Of a DNA stretch of 33,248 bases, positions 9,546 to 15,108 are shown piece by piece. This DNA is from a virus, in IMG/VR virus record IMGVR_UViG_3300027736_000138, positions 1-33,248 of that record. One strand, given 5' to 3'. The notes beneath the pieces are model-generated. The model saw only the letters and a list, made by a program, of their open reading frames with translations, had not been told where the DNA came from and ran no database searches. Position 1 is the stretch's first letter. Each line of letters begins with the position of its first letter. The position numbers and the translations under genes are program-made.

Positions 9546-9613
9546 CCCATTGTAGCATTTTTTGTTTGGCTGATTGATGACAATAGCCCCATTAGGTAAT
9601 TTTTTGTTTGGCT
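9546..9613 (-). repeat. 26-bp direct repeat, two copies 42 bp apart, promoter-proximal
   Basis: Copies lie at 9546-9571 and 9588-9613. Both read CCCATT, five variable bases, then ATTTTTTGTTTGGCT on the plus strand (21 of 26 identical). On the minus strand the first copy contains TACAAT (9554-9549), a good -10 box for the leftward gene at 9501. The 42-bp period is four helical turns, as expected for sites bound on one DNA face. Likely binding sites for a regulator of the late leftward operon, or repeated promoter elements; no -35 of normal type is obvious. Confidence 0.55.
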
Positions 9614-9812
9614 AGGTTATGGTACAGGAATTTCCAAGCCAGCCCGATGCCGACCCCCTCCCCCCCTATTGCACATTGTGTGCGCTTGCATAGTCCAGGC
9701 GTTTGCTTGTTGCTTGCGTTTGCATACTGCTTGCGTCATGCGTAATTTAAACGATCGTTTGAATCATGCCGGCATTAAAACGCTTGTTTGAATCGAACGT
9801 TTGCTTGTCACT

Positions 9813-9965
9813 TGTTCCACGTGGAACATTGTCGCGTCAACCCGTGATGAAACGTCACGCTTTACTTCGTCATTACATTGCTGGCATCCGTGGAACATTG
9901 CCGTGGAACAAATCCTAGCGCACCATTGCCAATCCATGTGTGTTCCACGCGATCCCTGTGGAACA
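9813..9965. promoter_or_regulatory. parS-like palindrome with four extra half sites
   Basis: A perfect 16-bp palindrome TGTTCCACGTGGAACA lies at 9813-9828. It matches the bacterial ParB-binding parS consensus (TGTTNCACGTGNAACA type). Four more copies of the 8-bp half site GTGGAACA or its complement follow at 9890-9897, 9903-9910, 9941-9948 (complement) and 9958-9965. The last two face each other across 9 bp. The cluster ends 14 bp before the -35 box of the first early promoter. Binding by host ParB is inferred from the match; a phage regulator that recognises the same half site is equally possible. Confidence 0.6.
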
Positions 9966-9979
9966 TTACGCACCGTGAT

Positions 9980-10007
9980 TTGACCAGGTCGTTTCCGCTT
10001 ATATAAT
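9980..10007 (+). promoter_or_regulatory. Early promoter candidate P0 (TTGACC, 16 bp, TATAAT)
   Basis: TTGACC at 9980-9985, a 16-bp spacer and a perfect TATAAT at 10002-10007 form the best sigma-70-type promoter of the window. It points toward the early genes and starts just after the last GTGGAACA half site, so a protein bound there could control it. Confidence 0.55.
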
Positions 10008-10068
10008 CCGAAATGAGGCTCAGAATGAAAGTTTCCAACGCTTTCACTTGCTTGCGAAAAATTAAACA

Positions 10069-10098
10069 TTGACCGATTTAGAAAACTCTGAGTAAAAT
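10069..10098 (+). promoter_or_regulatory. Early promoter candidate P1 (TTGACC, 18 bp, TAAAAT)
   Basis: TTGACC at 10069-10074 and TAAAAT at 10093-10098 with an 18-bp spacer. It is the second of three rightward boxes with the same TTGACC -35. Confidence 0.4.
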
Positions 10099-10126
10099 TG
10101 ACCACGTTATGATGACGCCGTATTAA
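10098..10126 (+). promoter_or_regulatory. Early promoter candidate P2 (TTGACC, 17 bp, TATTAA)
   Basis: TTGACC at 10098-10103, a 17-bp spacer and TATTAA at 10121-10126. The -10 box lies inside the left arm of the 14-bp inverted repeat, which may act as an operator. Confidence 0.4.
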
Positions 10127-10209
10127 TAACGGGATAAGTTCGAATCGCGTAGTTCGTTTAAGTTTGTTCGTGATGGATGGATTCTGGCGGTAGTTTGAAT
10201 ATCTGCTAG

Positions 10210-10239
10210 TCTAACGATCTAACTATCTAACGATCTAAC
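10210..10239. repeat. Tandem 14-bp iterons (TCTAACGATCTAAC)
   Basis: The 14-mer TCTAACGATCTAAC is present exactly at 10210-10223 and 10226-10239, a 16-nt period. Each holds two TCTAAC hexamers, so the core occurs four times in 30 bases. The array stops 7 bp before a DnaA box, the usual arrangement of iteron origins in plasmids and some phages. Confidence 0.6.
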
Positions 10240-10246
10240 CAATCAC

Positions 10247-10255
10247 TTATCCACA
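10247..10255 (+). promoter_or_regulatory. Consensus DnaA box (TTATCCACA)
   Basis: A perfect match to the strong bacterial DnaA box. One 9-mer could occur by chance, but it lies next to iterons in noncoding DNA, and the phage encodes a DnaA domain IV-like protein at 14737-15075, which makes an origin role credible. Confidence 0.55.
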
Positions 10256-10469
10256 CAATAACAAAGCAACTTTGCTTTCGCGATTGCCGGAATTCAAACG
10301 TGAAGCGTAATAAATGCTACGTTATTAATACGGTAACTCGCTTAGTTTCAACGTGACACAATCGGACGCAAAAATAATTCACTTTGTTGGCAGATTTTTG
10401 TTGGCAATGGGGAAAGCGTATTGTAAAGTATTGGCAGTTGAGAGAGTAACAACTCAACACGACAAACAA

Positions 10470-10658
10470 ATGACAACGACAGAAACACAACGCAAGGCGG
10501 CTGAAAACTATTTCCTTTCCCTAGCCGAAATTGAGCTAAACGCTTATAAGGCTCTCCGCGACGAAACCGCCGCTTGGCAATTCCACCGTGAACGCTACGT
10601 TGAACTTTCCAATGCTGCCGCTCGCCTCATGGGCGAAAGCATTCCATTCCAAGATTGA
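10470..10658 (+). CDS. Small helical early protein (62 aa)
   Basis: The chosen ATG at 10470 follows the leader gacaaacaa and opens MTTTETQRKAAENYFLSLAE, the same start style as many early genes here. The frame is open up to an in-frame ATG at 10353, but the extra residues are basic and irregular and would run into the leader. The protein looks like two amphipathic helices and ends in MGESIPFQD. It is the first early gene; function unknown. Confidence 0.6.
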   Translation: MTTTETQRKAAENYFLSLAEIELNAYKALRDETAAWQFHRERYVELSNAAARLMGESIPFQD

Positions 10659-10665
10659 TCCTACT

Positions 10666-10686
10666 AAGTAGGTTCTACCCCTACTT
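10666..10686 (+). other. Intergenic hairpin with a T-arm-like loop, copy 1
   Basis: Stem AAGTAGG (10666-10672) pairs with CCTACTT (10680-10686) around the 7-nt loop TTCTACC. The same 21 bases recur at 11268-11288. It lies between two early genes and is not followed by a T tract, so it is more likely an RNA stability or processing element than a terminator. Confidence 0.5.
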
Positions 10687-10715
10687 CACAAACAAACAAC
10701 AACAAACACACAAAC

Positions 10716-10964
10716 ATGAAAAACAAAATCGAAATCACCACTAACGCCGAAGGAATCATCATCGTTGGCATTGCCAACGATAGCTACCCTGCCTCCTTCG
10801 GCCCTTACCGTCCATCGACGGCGGAAGTAATCGCTGCTGACCACGGAGATTTTTTCCTTGCAGCTTGCCGTTTTCCAGGCGGAATCGGATCGCCGTCCTT
10901 TCGGGACATGATCGACCGTTTGGCAGCAGACATGGGTGGCTATCCTGAATGGTGGCAGGCATAG
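10716..10964 (+). CDS. Hypothetical early protein (82 aa)
   Basis: Start ATG at 10716 follows a leader made only of A and C (caacaaacacacaaac). The product opens MKNKIEITTNAEGIIIVGI, a beta pair, followed by a SYPASFGPYRPST loop and a helical half that ends in GGYPEWWQA. No family recognised. The isolated, evenly spaced position among similar small early genes and the standard leader support coding. Confidence 0.6.
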   Translation: MKNKIEITTNAEGIIIVGIANDSYPASFGPYRPSTAEVIAADHGDFFLAACRFPGGIGSPSFRDMIDRLAADMGGYPEWWQA

Positions 10965-10985
10965 GTCGAAACGGGGAAGCCCATC

Positions 10986-11002
10986 TCACGGTAAGGCCGT
11001 GA
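10986..11002 (+). other. Intergenic hairpin (TCACGG / CCGTGA)
   Basis: A 6-bp stem at 10986-10991 and 10997-11002 with loop TAAGG, 34 bases before the next start. No T tract follows. It belongs to a set of short stable hairpins between the first early genes. Confidence 0.35.
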
Positions 11003-11035
11003 CTGAAGAGACCACAAACAAACAAACAAACAAAA

Positions 11036-11257
11036 ATGAAATACCTACCGACATTAGACCTTTGGAACAACGCAACACAACAAGCCGTCATAAGCGGTCA
11101 GATTAAGCTACAAGCTGGCCAGTGGGTCAGTTGCGGTGGTGGCAAGCCGTCCCGCTTCGTCAAATCGAATGGGCGCACGTTATGGGTAGCACACCCGCAA
11201 GGCTCACCCAAAGCAACTTGGGAGCGGTTCTTGTCTCTTCTTTCCGCTTCAAAGTAA
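11036..11257 (+). CDS. Hypothetical early protein (73 aa)
   Basis: Start ATG at 11036 follows the leader acaaacaaacaaacaaaa. The product MKYLPTLDLWNNATQQ is followed by a small predicted beta sheet with VSCGGGKPSRFVKSNGRTLWV and ends in FLSLLSASK. No known domain. An overlapping frame at 11122-11316 lacks this leader and was not chosen. Confidence 0.6.
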   Translation: MKYLPTLDLWNNATQQAVISGQIKLQAGQWVSCGGGKPSRFVKSNGRTLWVAHPQGSPKATWERFLSLLSASK

Positions 11258-11267
11258 ATCCAACACC

Positions 11268-11288
11268 AAGTAGGTTCTACCCCTACTT
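11268..11288 (+). other. Intergenic hairpin with a T-arm-like loop, copy 2
   Basis: Exact copy of the 21 bases at 10666-10686: stem AAGTAGG, loop TTCTACC, stem CCTACTT. Flanking bases are also similar (both followed by ACAAAC leaders). It sits 24 bases before the next start codon. Confidence 0.5.
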
Positions 11289-11312
11289 TACAAACGACAA
11301 ACTACAAACGAC

Positions 11313-11531
11313 ATGAAAACACAAACTAAACTGACACAAGCGGATTTCACCCGCCTTTCAAATGACGTAAACGGTAACCCACGTTATTACCTGCCCGCAT
11401 TTATGGCGGATGAAAAGGCCGCACGGAAAACAGGAGGCGTAAAATATCGCGGAAAACGCTACGGGGTAGGCTGGGTTTTCCAGTCCTACGCATTACAAGG
11501 GGAAGTTGACGCTCTTAGCTCCTCAATCTGA
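11313..11531 (+). CDS. Hypothetical basic early protein (72 aa)
   Basis: ATG at 11313 after leader aaactacaaacgac. The product starts MKTQTKLTQADFTRLSND and contains a basic beta segment, KTGGVKYRGKRYGVGWVFQS. Net positive charge suggests nucleic-acid contact, but there is no recognised domain. Start style (ATGAAAAC) matches its neighbours. Confidence 0.6.
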   Translation: MKTQTKLTQADFTRLSNDVNGNPRYYLPAFMADEKAARKTGGVKYRGKRYGVGWVFQSYALQGEVDALSSSI

Positions 11532-11546
11532 CACAACAAACAAGCA

Positions 11547-11690
11547 ATGAAAACTTATCACTATTTGGTTTATTCTCCAATTCTCAAAAGATCATTTGAC
11601 CATTCAAAAGGATTTAAAAGCATGGATGATTTTAAATTATATTGTTACGCTTTATACTCAGGAAACTGGAAACTTATTTCAATATCCTAA
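11547..11690 (+). CDS. Small hypothetical protein (47 aa)
   Basis: ATG at 11547 after acaacaaacaagca, product MKTYHYLVYSPILKRSF and ending WKLISIS. It fills the gap between two early genes, has the standard leader and ATGAAAAC start, and is rich in Tyr and Phe. Function unknown. Confidence 0.55.
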   Translation: MKTYHYLVYSPILKRSFDHSKGFKSMDDFKLYCYALYSGNWKLISIS

Positions 11691-11701
11691 ACAATAAACA
11701 C

Positions 11702-11720
11702 GCAAGGTTCGACCCCTTGC
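11702..11720 (+). other. Intergenic hairpin with a T-arm-like loop, copy 3
   Basis: Stem GCAAGG (11702-11707) pairs with CCTTGC (11715-11720) around TTCGACC. The stem sequence differs from copies 1 and 2 but the pairing is kept and the loop differs by one base, which indicates that the structure rather than the sequence is conserved. TTCGACC fits the tRNA T-loop pattern TTCRANY exactly. Confidence 0.5.
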
Positions 11721-11750
11721 CACTATCATACACCACAAACGAACGAAACA

Positions 11751-11885
11751 ATGACAACTGAACAAATTAAATATCTCCTAATGAAGCATAGTGATTTCTG
11801 CTTAATCTTAAAATACCGCGATTTAACTCCATCCGAAGATGCGGAATTAATTGAAATCGAATTCCAACTTGACTCATTGAAGTAA
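11751..11885 (+). CDS. Small helical hypothetical protein (44 aa)
   Basis: ATG at 11751 after acgaacgaaaca. Product MTTEQIKYLLMKHSDF, then a charged helix ending in FQLDSLK. It fits one gene slot between neighbours, with the ATGACAAC start shared by several early genes. No family recognised. Confidence 0.55.
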   Translation: MTTEQIKYLLMKHSDFCLILKYRDLTPSEDAELIEIEFQLDSLK

Positions 11886-11903
11886 CTTTAAAACATTAAA
11901 AAC

Positions 11904-12068
11904 ATGACAACGACAAAAATTAAAACAATAGATTGCGTCTTAACCTGGGAATATGCCGTACAAGTGTATATCGAAGTATTAAGAAACCCAGATGCTGGCT
12001 CATGTTCCTTGCAATCTGCTAAGGAAGAGTTGCTTCGACTGGCACGAATTGTGGACAAACTAAACTAA
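11904..12068 (+). CDS. Small conserved phage protein, helical (54 aa)
   Basis: ATG at 11904 (leader taaaaac). After MTTTKIKTIDCVL comes TWEYAVQVYIEVLRNPDAG followed by a second helix with AKEELLRLARIVDKL. This two-helix pattern, with a W near the start of helix 1 and a PDAG turn, is common in small uncharacterised phage proteins. No function known. Confidence 0.6.
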   Translation: MTTTKIKTIDCVLTWEYAVQVYIEVLRNPDAGSCSLQSAKEELLRLARIVDKLN

Positions 12069-12081
12069 ACATCACGAAACC

Positions 12082-12282
12082 ATGACAACGCAAAAGCAAA
12101 TCAGAGCCTCATTCTGGCAATCGCACCCGCATCTTGAATCCTTTGCCCTTATGTGGGGCATTAAGACCGCGCCATATAACCGCCACAACGACGAAACGCG
12201 CATGGCCTTCGTGGACTATGTGGATTATCTTGAGAAATCGGGTGAAATCACGGATGAGCTAGCTTCCCGCGCAATCTTATAA
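12082..12282 (+). CDS. Small conserved phage protein (66 aa)
   Basis: ATG at 12082, 13 nt after the previous stop. The product MTTQKQIRASFWQSHPHL continues to a DETRMAFVDYVDYLEKSGEI segment and an ELASRAIL end. I recognise this layout (QIRxxFW, then TRMAFVDYVD) from many phage early regions, always without assigned function. Probably an all-helical regulator or binding protein. Confidence 0.65.
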   Translation: MTTQKQIRASFWQSHPHLESFALMWGIKTAPYNRHNDETRMAFVDYVDYLEKSGEITDELASRAIL

Positions 12283-12296
12283 ATACACTAAAAAAA

Positions 12297-12920
12297 ATGA
12301 AAACGCAACAATTCCAAGAACTTATTCAATCCGTTACTGGAAGACCGCTGAATTTAGAAATATCACTTGAAGAAATACCTTTAGAATCAAAAATCACAAT
12401 CTCCAGACCTTGGAAAACTAACAAGAGAGCTTTCGCCTTTGAATGGAAAACACCCAAAAAAGAAGATTCTCTTTTGCGTAGTTTTATCACCGCTTTTTGC
12501 TCTAAATATCTTGAACCAGACCCCGAAACATATTCTAGAAATTGCTCTCTTTATGGTGATAGGTGGATTAGTCACGAAAACGAGTGGAGCAATCTGGAAA
12601 CACGCTGGAATTGCTCTTTATGGAATCACCACAGGGGACATCAAACGAGTAAAGAGAAGCTAAAAGCGCAAGTAATTGCTAATTTCGCAAACTTTGACGC
12701 TGGCATGGCAAGGCTTGGATTTTACGAAACAAATTACGGAATCGGAATATTCACAATTTACGGTGGAACTTGGGTGCAAGAAAGCCTTTCGAGCATGGCA
12801 GACTATTTAACCCGCCAAGGTATCCCATACCGAAACGAATTATCTAAAGCGGAGTGGGTTACTCGTTTTATTCTAGGATTAGACAAGCCAGCGCACGCAA
12901 ACTTACTTTCTAGCTTTTAA
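12297..12920 (+). CDS. Hypothetical early protein (207 aa)
   Basis: ATG at 12297 after cactaaaaaaa. The product MKTQQFQELIQSVTGRPLN is followed by mixed strands and helices, a Trp/His/Asn-rich middle (about 95-120) and a C-terminal helix-rich part ending in AHANLLSSF. No motif recognised. It is one of the larger proteins in this part of the early block and ends before a 92-base gap with hairpins. Confidence 0.65.
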   Translation: MKTQQFQELIQSVTGRPLNLEISLEEIPLESKITISRPWKTNKRAFAFEWKTPKKEDSLLRSFITAFCSKYLEPDPETYSRNCSLYGDRWISHENEWSNLETRWNCSLWNHHRGHQTSKEKLKAQVIANFANFDAGMARLGFYETNYGIGIFTIYGGTWVQESLSSMADYLTRQGIPYRNELSKAEWVTRFILGLDKPAHANLLSSF

Positions 12921-12945
12921 ATAAATCCCCACGGGGCAATCTAGC

Positions 12946-12959
12946 CAGGCAAACGCCTG
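12946..12959 (+). other. Hairpin CAGGC / GCCTG after the 207-aa gene
   Basis: A 5-bp GC-rich stem (12946-12950 with 12955-12959) and loop AAAC lie in the 12921-13012 gap. A short CCCC/GGGG pair occurs just upstream (12927-12936). No T tract follows, so termination is uncertain. Confidence 0.3.
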
Positions 12960-13012
12960 ATCGTCACAAGCCGATTAAATAGAGAGTGACCCAATAAACA
13001 TAACACAAAACC

Positions 13013-13333
13013 GTGAAACAAATCACAAGAAAACAAGCTGAAGACTTAGCATGTGCGAACGGTGCATTGAAGCTAGAAATCGAGTATTGCCAAGCTGATT
13101 GGATTAAGGAAAATGCACGGGTGATCGCTGACATTGAATGCAAGCGCACCGACAAAACCTATTTTAGCAACTGGCCGAAAGGCTGGAAAGCCACAATGAA
13201 GACAGAATCTGCTGAACGTGCCTTGCATGATATTACCGAACGATTTTTGCGCCGTGAATGCAAAGAATTAGACGGAGCAATCTGGCTTGGTAACTGGCAA
13301 ATGATTCAAAACCTTGAAGGGAAAACAGCATGA
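13013..13333 (+). CDS. Hypothetical early protein, GTG start (106 aa)
   Basis: The start is GTG at 13013 after the leader taacacaaaacc, giving MKQITRKQAEDLACANGAL. A charged helical N-terminal half is followed by a beta/Trp-rich region (FSNWPKGWKA) and a helix with RALHDITERFLRRECKEL. The stop overlaps the next start (ATGA at 13330). No family recognised. Confidence 0.6.
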   Translation: MKQITRKQAEDLACANGALKLEIEYCQADWIKENARVIADIECKRTDKTYFSNWPKGWKATMKTESAERALHDITERFLRRECKELDGAIWLGNWQMIQNLEGKTA

Positions 13334-13539
13334 AGACCACATTAGAAGTCGATCAATTACTTATCCAAATAATGAGTTTAACAATAAACGGCTTTGGAAA
13401 GTTCTTAAATGGATTTTCAAAAGAGCTTTTGTTTTTAGCTGTGTACACTCCAAAAGAAGAGGATAAATTGTTTTTATATAATGCCGCCGAAGCATTAGAG
13501 AAGATTTCAAATAAAATAAACGGTGAAAATATAGATTGA
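13330..13539 (+). CDS. Small hypothetical protein (69 aa)
   Basis: The ATGA junction couples it to the 106-residue gene. MKTTLEVDQLLIQIMSL is followed by hydrophobic helical segments (FGKFLNGFSKELLFLAVYT) and an acidic/Asn-rich end. Its first six residues equal those of the 36-residue protein two genes on (13556), which hints at a shared or duplicated start region. Function unknown. Confidence 0.55.
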   Translation: MKTTLEVDQLLIQIMSLTINGFGKFLNGFSKELLFLAVYTPKEEDKLFLYNAAEALEKISNKINGENID

Positions 13540-13555
13540 CAAACAAACAAACAGC

Positions 13556-13666
13556 ATGAAAACCACACTTGAAATCTTCGCCTGTTGCTTGATCGGCGCG
13601 GGAATCATTCCCTTTGTCGTCAAGCTGAAGCATCTACTTCATGCATTCTACCACTATTTTAATTAA
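13556..13666 (+). CDS. Single-span membrane mini-protein (36 aa)
   Basis: ATG at 13556 after the leader gacaaacaaacaaacagc. The product MKTTLEIFACCLIGAGIIPF has one hydrophobic span (about residues 7-22) and a short basic, aromatic tail (KLKHLLHAFYHYFN). The leader is the clearest CAAA repeat of the region, which supports translation. It may be a membrane effector expressed early; a host-takeover role is only a guess. Confidence 0.5.
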   Translation: MKTTLEIFACCLIGAGIIPFVVKLKHLLHAFYHYFN

Positions 13667-13681
13667 CAAACACGAAACAAC

Positions 13682-14224
13682 ATGAAAACATCATTTACAA
13701 AATCAGAAAGCAAAATTTATATTAGCGGATGCTTGCCCGAAACTGTTCCATTTAGCCTTGCGGTTGACACATTGCGAGCCTACGCATTTTTAGGCGAGTC
13801 TATCGAAGTTGACCACGGTAACGGTAAAAAAATAAGCAATCGAGACATTGCTAAACCATCAGGGCTAACGGATTCTCAAGCGGCAATCGCCTGTTCGGTG
13901 CTTTGTCACGGGTTACGTTACAAAATCGAGAGATTCCTGCCTGTAGGTACAAAAATTGAGGTAGTTGACGTTGGCTTTTCGACTGGCGAAGACCCACAAG
14001 CGTCATGGCAAAGCGAAATAATGCTGGAGATTAATGGTTTCACAATAGCACCATCAATCGAGTTGAATCATGGTTATCGGGGAGCTATAAAGTGGCATGC
14101 ATTTGACCCGCATGGGGATGCCATCGTTGAAAACACGATTGAAAAGGTTGCGGTTTTCATGCTAATATCCAGCATCATGGCCAACACTATTGAGGAATTC
14201 TATATAACGGAGACAACCCCATGA
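13682..14224 (+). CDS. Hypothetical early protein (180 aa)
   Basis: ATG at 13682 after aaacacgaaacaac. Product opens MKTSFTKSESKIYISGCLPE; the middle is a helix with SDSQAAIACSVLCHGLRYKI-like hydrophobic faces, followed by strands and a C-terminal hydrophobic helix (IEKVAVFMLISSIMANTI). Stop overlaps the next start (ATGA at 14221). No family recognised. Confidence 0.6.
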   Translation: MKTSFTKSESKIYISGCLPETVPFSLAVDTLRAYAFLGESIEVDHGNGKKISNRDIAKPSGLTDSQAAIACSVLCHGLRYKIERFLPVGTKIEVVDVGFSTGEDPQASWQSEIMLEINGFTIAPSIELNHGYRGAIKWHAFDPHGDAIVENTIEKVAVFMLISSIMANTIEEFYITETTP

Positions 14225-14514
14225 ACCACGACAACCAAGCATTAAACCTACTTGTTGACGGTGGCGCAACGCCCGAAGATGCGCTCTTCATCCTTGATGA
14301 CCTAAAACACGTTATAAATTACGCTGAAGATCACCTGGGCGAGCAAGAAATGGTCAATGAACTGACGAAGCACTGGCAACGAAACCAATCAACAGATAAT
14401 CACTACGGGTTCCCGAATTGGGAACAATTCCAATCATTACTAAATTACTTAGGATTCGATTTGGAACATATGCAACAACAATTAAACGAAAACATAAAAC
14501 ATGATAACTATTGA
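14221..14514 (+). CDS. Acidic helical hypothetical protein (97 aa)
   Basis: Starts in an ATGA overlap. The product MNHDNQALNLLVDGG is strongly acidic and helical with a Gln/Asn-rich end. Its last 14 bases overlap the start of the next gene. Function unknown. Confidence 0.55.
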   Translation: MNHDNQALNLLVDGGATPEDALFILDDLKHVINYAEDHLGEQEMVNELTKHWQRNQSTDNHYGFPNWEQFQSLLNYLGFDLEHMQQQLNENIKHDNY

Positions 14515-14740
14515 AAAACAAAAATGGCTGGCAAATGATAATTACAAAAATTATCTGATCAAATGTAGCGTCACCAATTCCACAACGCGATTTCACACCC
14601 GTCATGGCAAGGAATCTTGGCAAAAATATGCTGTTTTGATCTTGGGCTTAGAGGCTATGGAAGTAGATAGGAAAAGATTTGCTTTGATGCTTAAGCGAAT
14701 TCGCACCGATAATCGCGAGAATTACAGAAAAACCGCATGA
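14501..14740 (+). CDS. Basic hypothetical protein (79 aa)
   Basis: ATG at 14501 inside the end of the previous gene; stop overlaps the next start by ATGA (14737). The product MITIEKQKWLANDNYKNYL is rich in Lys, Arg and Tyr, with RFHTRHGKESWQKYAVLIL in the middle. Basic charge and position directly before the DnaA-like gene suggest a nucleic-acid role, unproven. Confidence 0.55.
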   Translation: MITIEKQKWLANDNYKNYLIKCSVTNSTTRFHTRHGKESWQKYAVLILGLEAMEVDRKRFALMLKRIRTDNRENYRKTA

Positions 14741-15075
14741 AAACACGCTTTGAGCCAGAAAATGACGAAGACGCAAGTCGTTTTGAAGAGCTTCTTGATT
14801 GCGTGGCGCACGTTTTTAGCGTACCCAAGGAGGGTATACTAAGCGATTCCAAACTCGGCATGTATTGCACACCAAGACACCTTCTGGCGACGATCTGGAG
14901 CGAAACCCACTCGTTGCAGGATACGGGCTGGAGAATCGGGAAAAGACACCACGGAACGATCATGCACTCAAGGGAGCGTGTCCAGTACCTGGTCGAACAT
15001 GACCCGAAATTTGCGGATGCTGCCCAGAAGGTGCTTGATTTAATGAGCATGGAAGAAAATGAAAATTTGTCTTGA
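14737..15075 (+). CDS. Lone DnaA domain IV-like DNA-binding protein (112 aa)
   Basis: Residues about 22-90 match the C-terminal DNA-binding domain of bacterial DnaA (Bac_DnaA_C): CVAHVFSVPKEGILSDSK, then TPRHLLATIWSE, then the signature region WRIGKRHHGTIMHSRERVQ, which aligns with the GxRDHTTVLHA motif of DnaA. The ATPase domain is absent, so this protein can bind DNA but cannot form the ATP-driven DnaA filament. In the signature the usual Asp is His and the first Thr is Gly; both contact DnaA-box bases in E. coli DnaA, so specificity may be altered. It may bind the origin at 10210-10255, compete with host DnaA, or act as a repressor. Translation is coupled to the preceding gene by ATGA. Family call is good, role inferred. 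Confidence 0.75.
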   Translation: MKTRFEPENDEDASRFEELLDCVAHVFSVPKEGILSDSKLGMYCTPRHLLATIWSETHSLQDTGWRIGKRHHGTIMHSRERVQYLVEHDPKFADAAQKVLDLMSMEENENLS

Positions 15076-15108
15076 TAAGCTAAATTAAAACGATAAAAAA
15101 CGAACGCA

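Larger units (their letters stand above)
10118..10333. repeat. 14-bp perfect inverted repeat bracketing the iterons and DnaA box
   Basis: The left arm CCGTATTAATAACG lies at 10118-10131 and its exact reverse complement CGTTATTAATACGG at 10320-10333. Between them (188 bp) lie the iterons, the DnaA box and a smaller inverted pair. Each arm contains the palindrome TTAATAA/TATTAA core, so each could also be a protein site. Position suggests a delimited origin unit or a looping operator pair. Confidence 0.6.
9502..10469. other. Noncoding control region: putative origin, parS-like cluster, divergent promoters
   Basis: This 968-base gap is the longest without a convincing gene. It separates the leftward virion operon from the rightward early genes. 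From left to right it holds a 26-bp direct repeat (9546-9613), a repetitive patch built on GTTTGCTTG and TGCTTGCGT (9685-9735, echoed at 9798-9808), palindromes AAACGATCGTTT (9749-9760) and ATGCCGGCAT (9766-9775), a parS-like cluster (9813-9965), three promoter candidates (9980-10126), iterons (10210-10239), a DnaA box (10247-10255), an AAAGCAA/TTGCTTT inverted pair (10263-10278) and a 14-bp inverted repeat (10118-10131 with 10320-10333). The combination resembles a replication origin with its control sites; that reading is inference. Confidence 0.6.

Noticed and set aside
9764-10105. A 113-codon minus-strand frame through the control region
   Set aside because: It covers the parS-like palindromes and two promoters, and its product consists of repeats of the half site read as codons (MFHG, MFHVE). 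No leader or coupling.
10353-10658. A longer version of the first early gene starting at 10353
   Set aside because: The extra 39 residues cover a typical C/A-rich leader, and the internal ATG at 10470 has the start context of its neighbours.
11640-11725. A tRNA whose T-arm would be the hairpin at 11702
   Set aside because: No acceptor, D-arm or anticodon arm pairs upstream; CCA is absent. Only the T-arm-like hairpin exists.
12439-12663. A 74-codon plus-strand frame inside the 207-residue gene
   Set aside because: No leader, no coupling, hydrophobic low-information product; the larger frame has the standard start.
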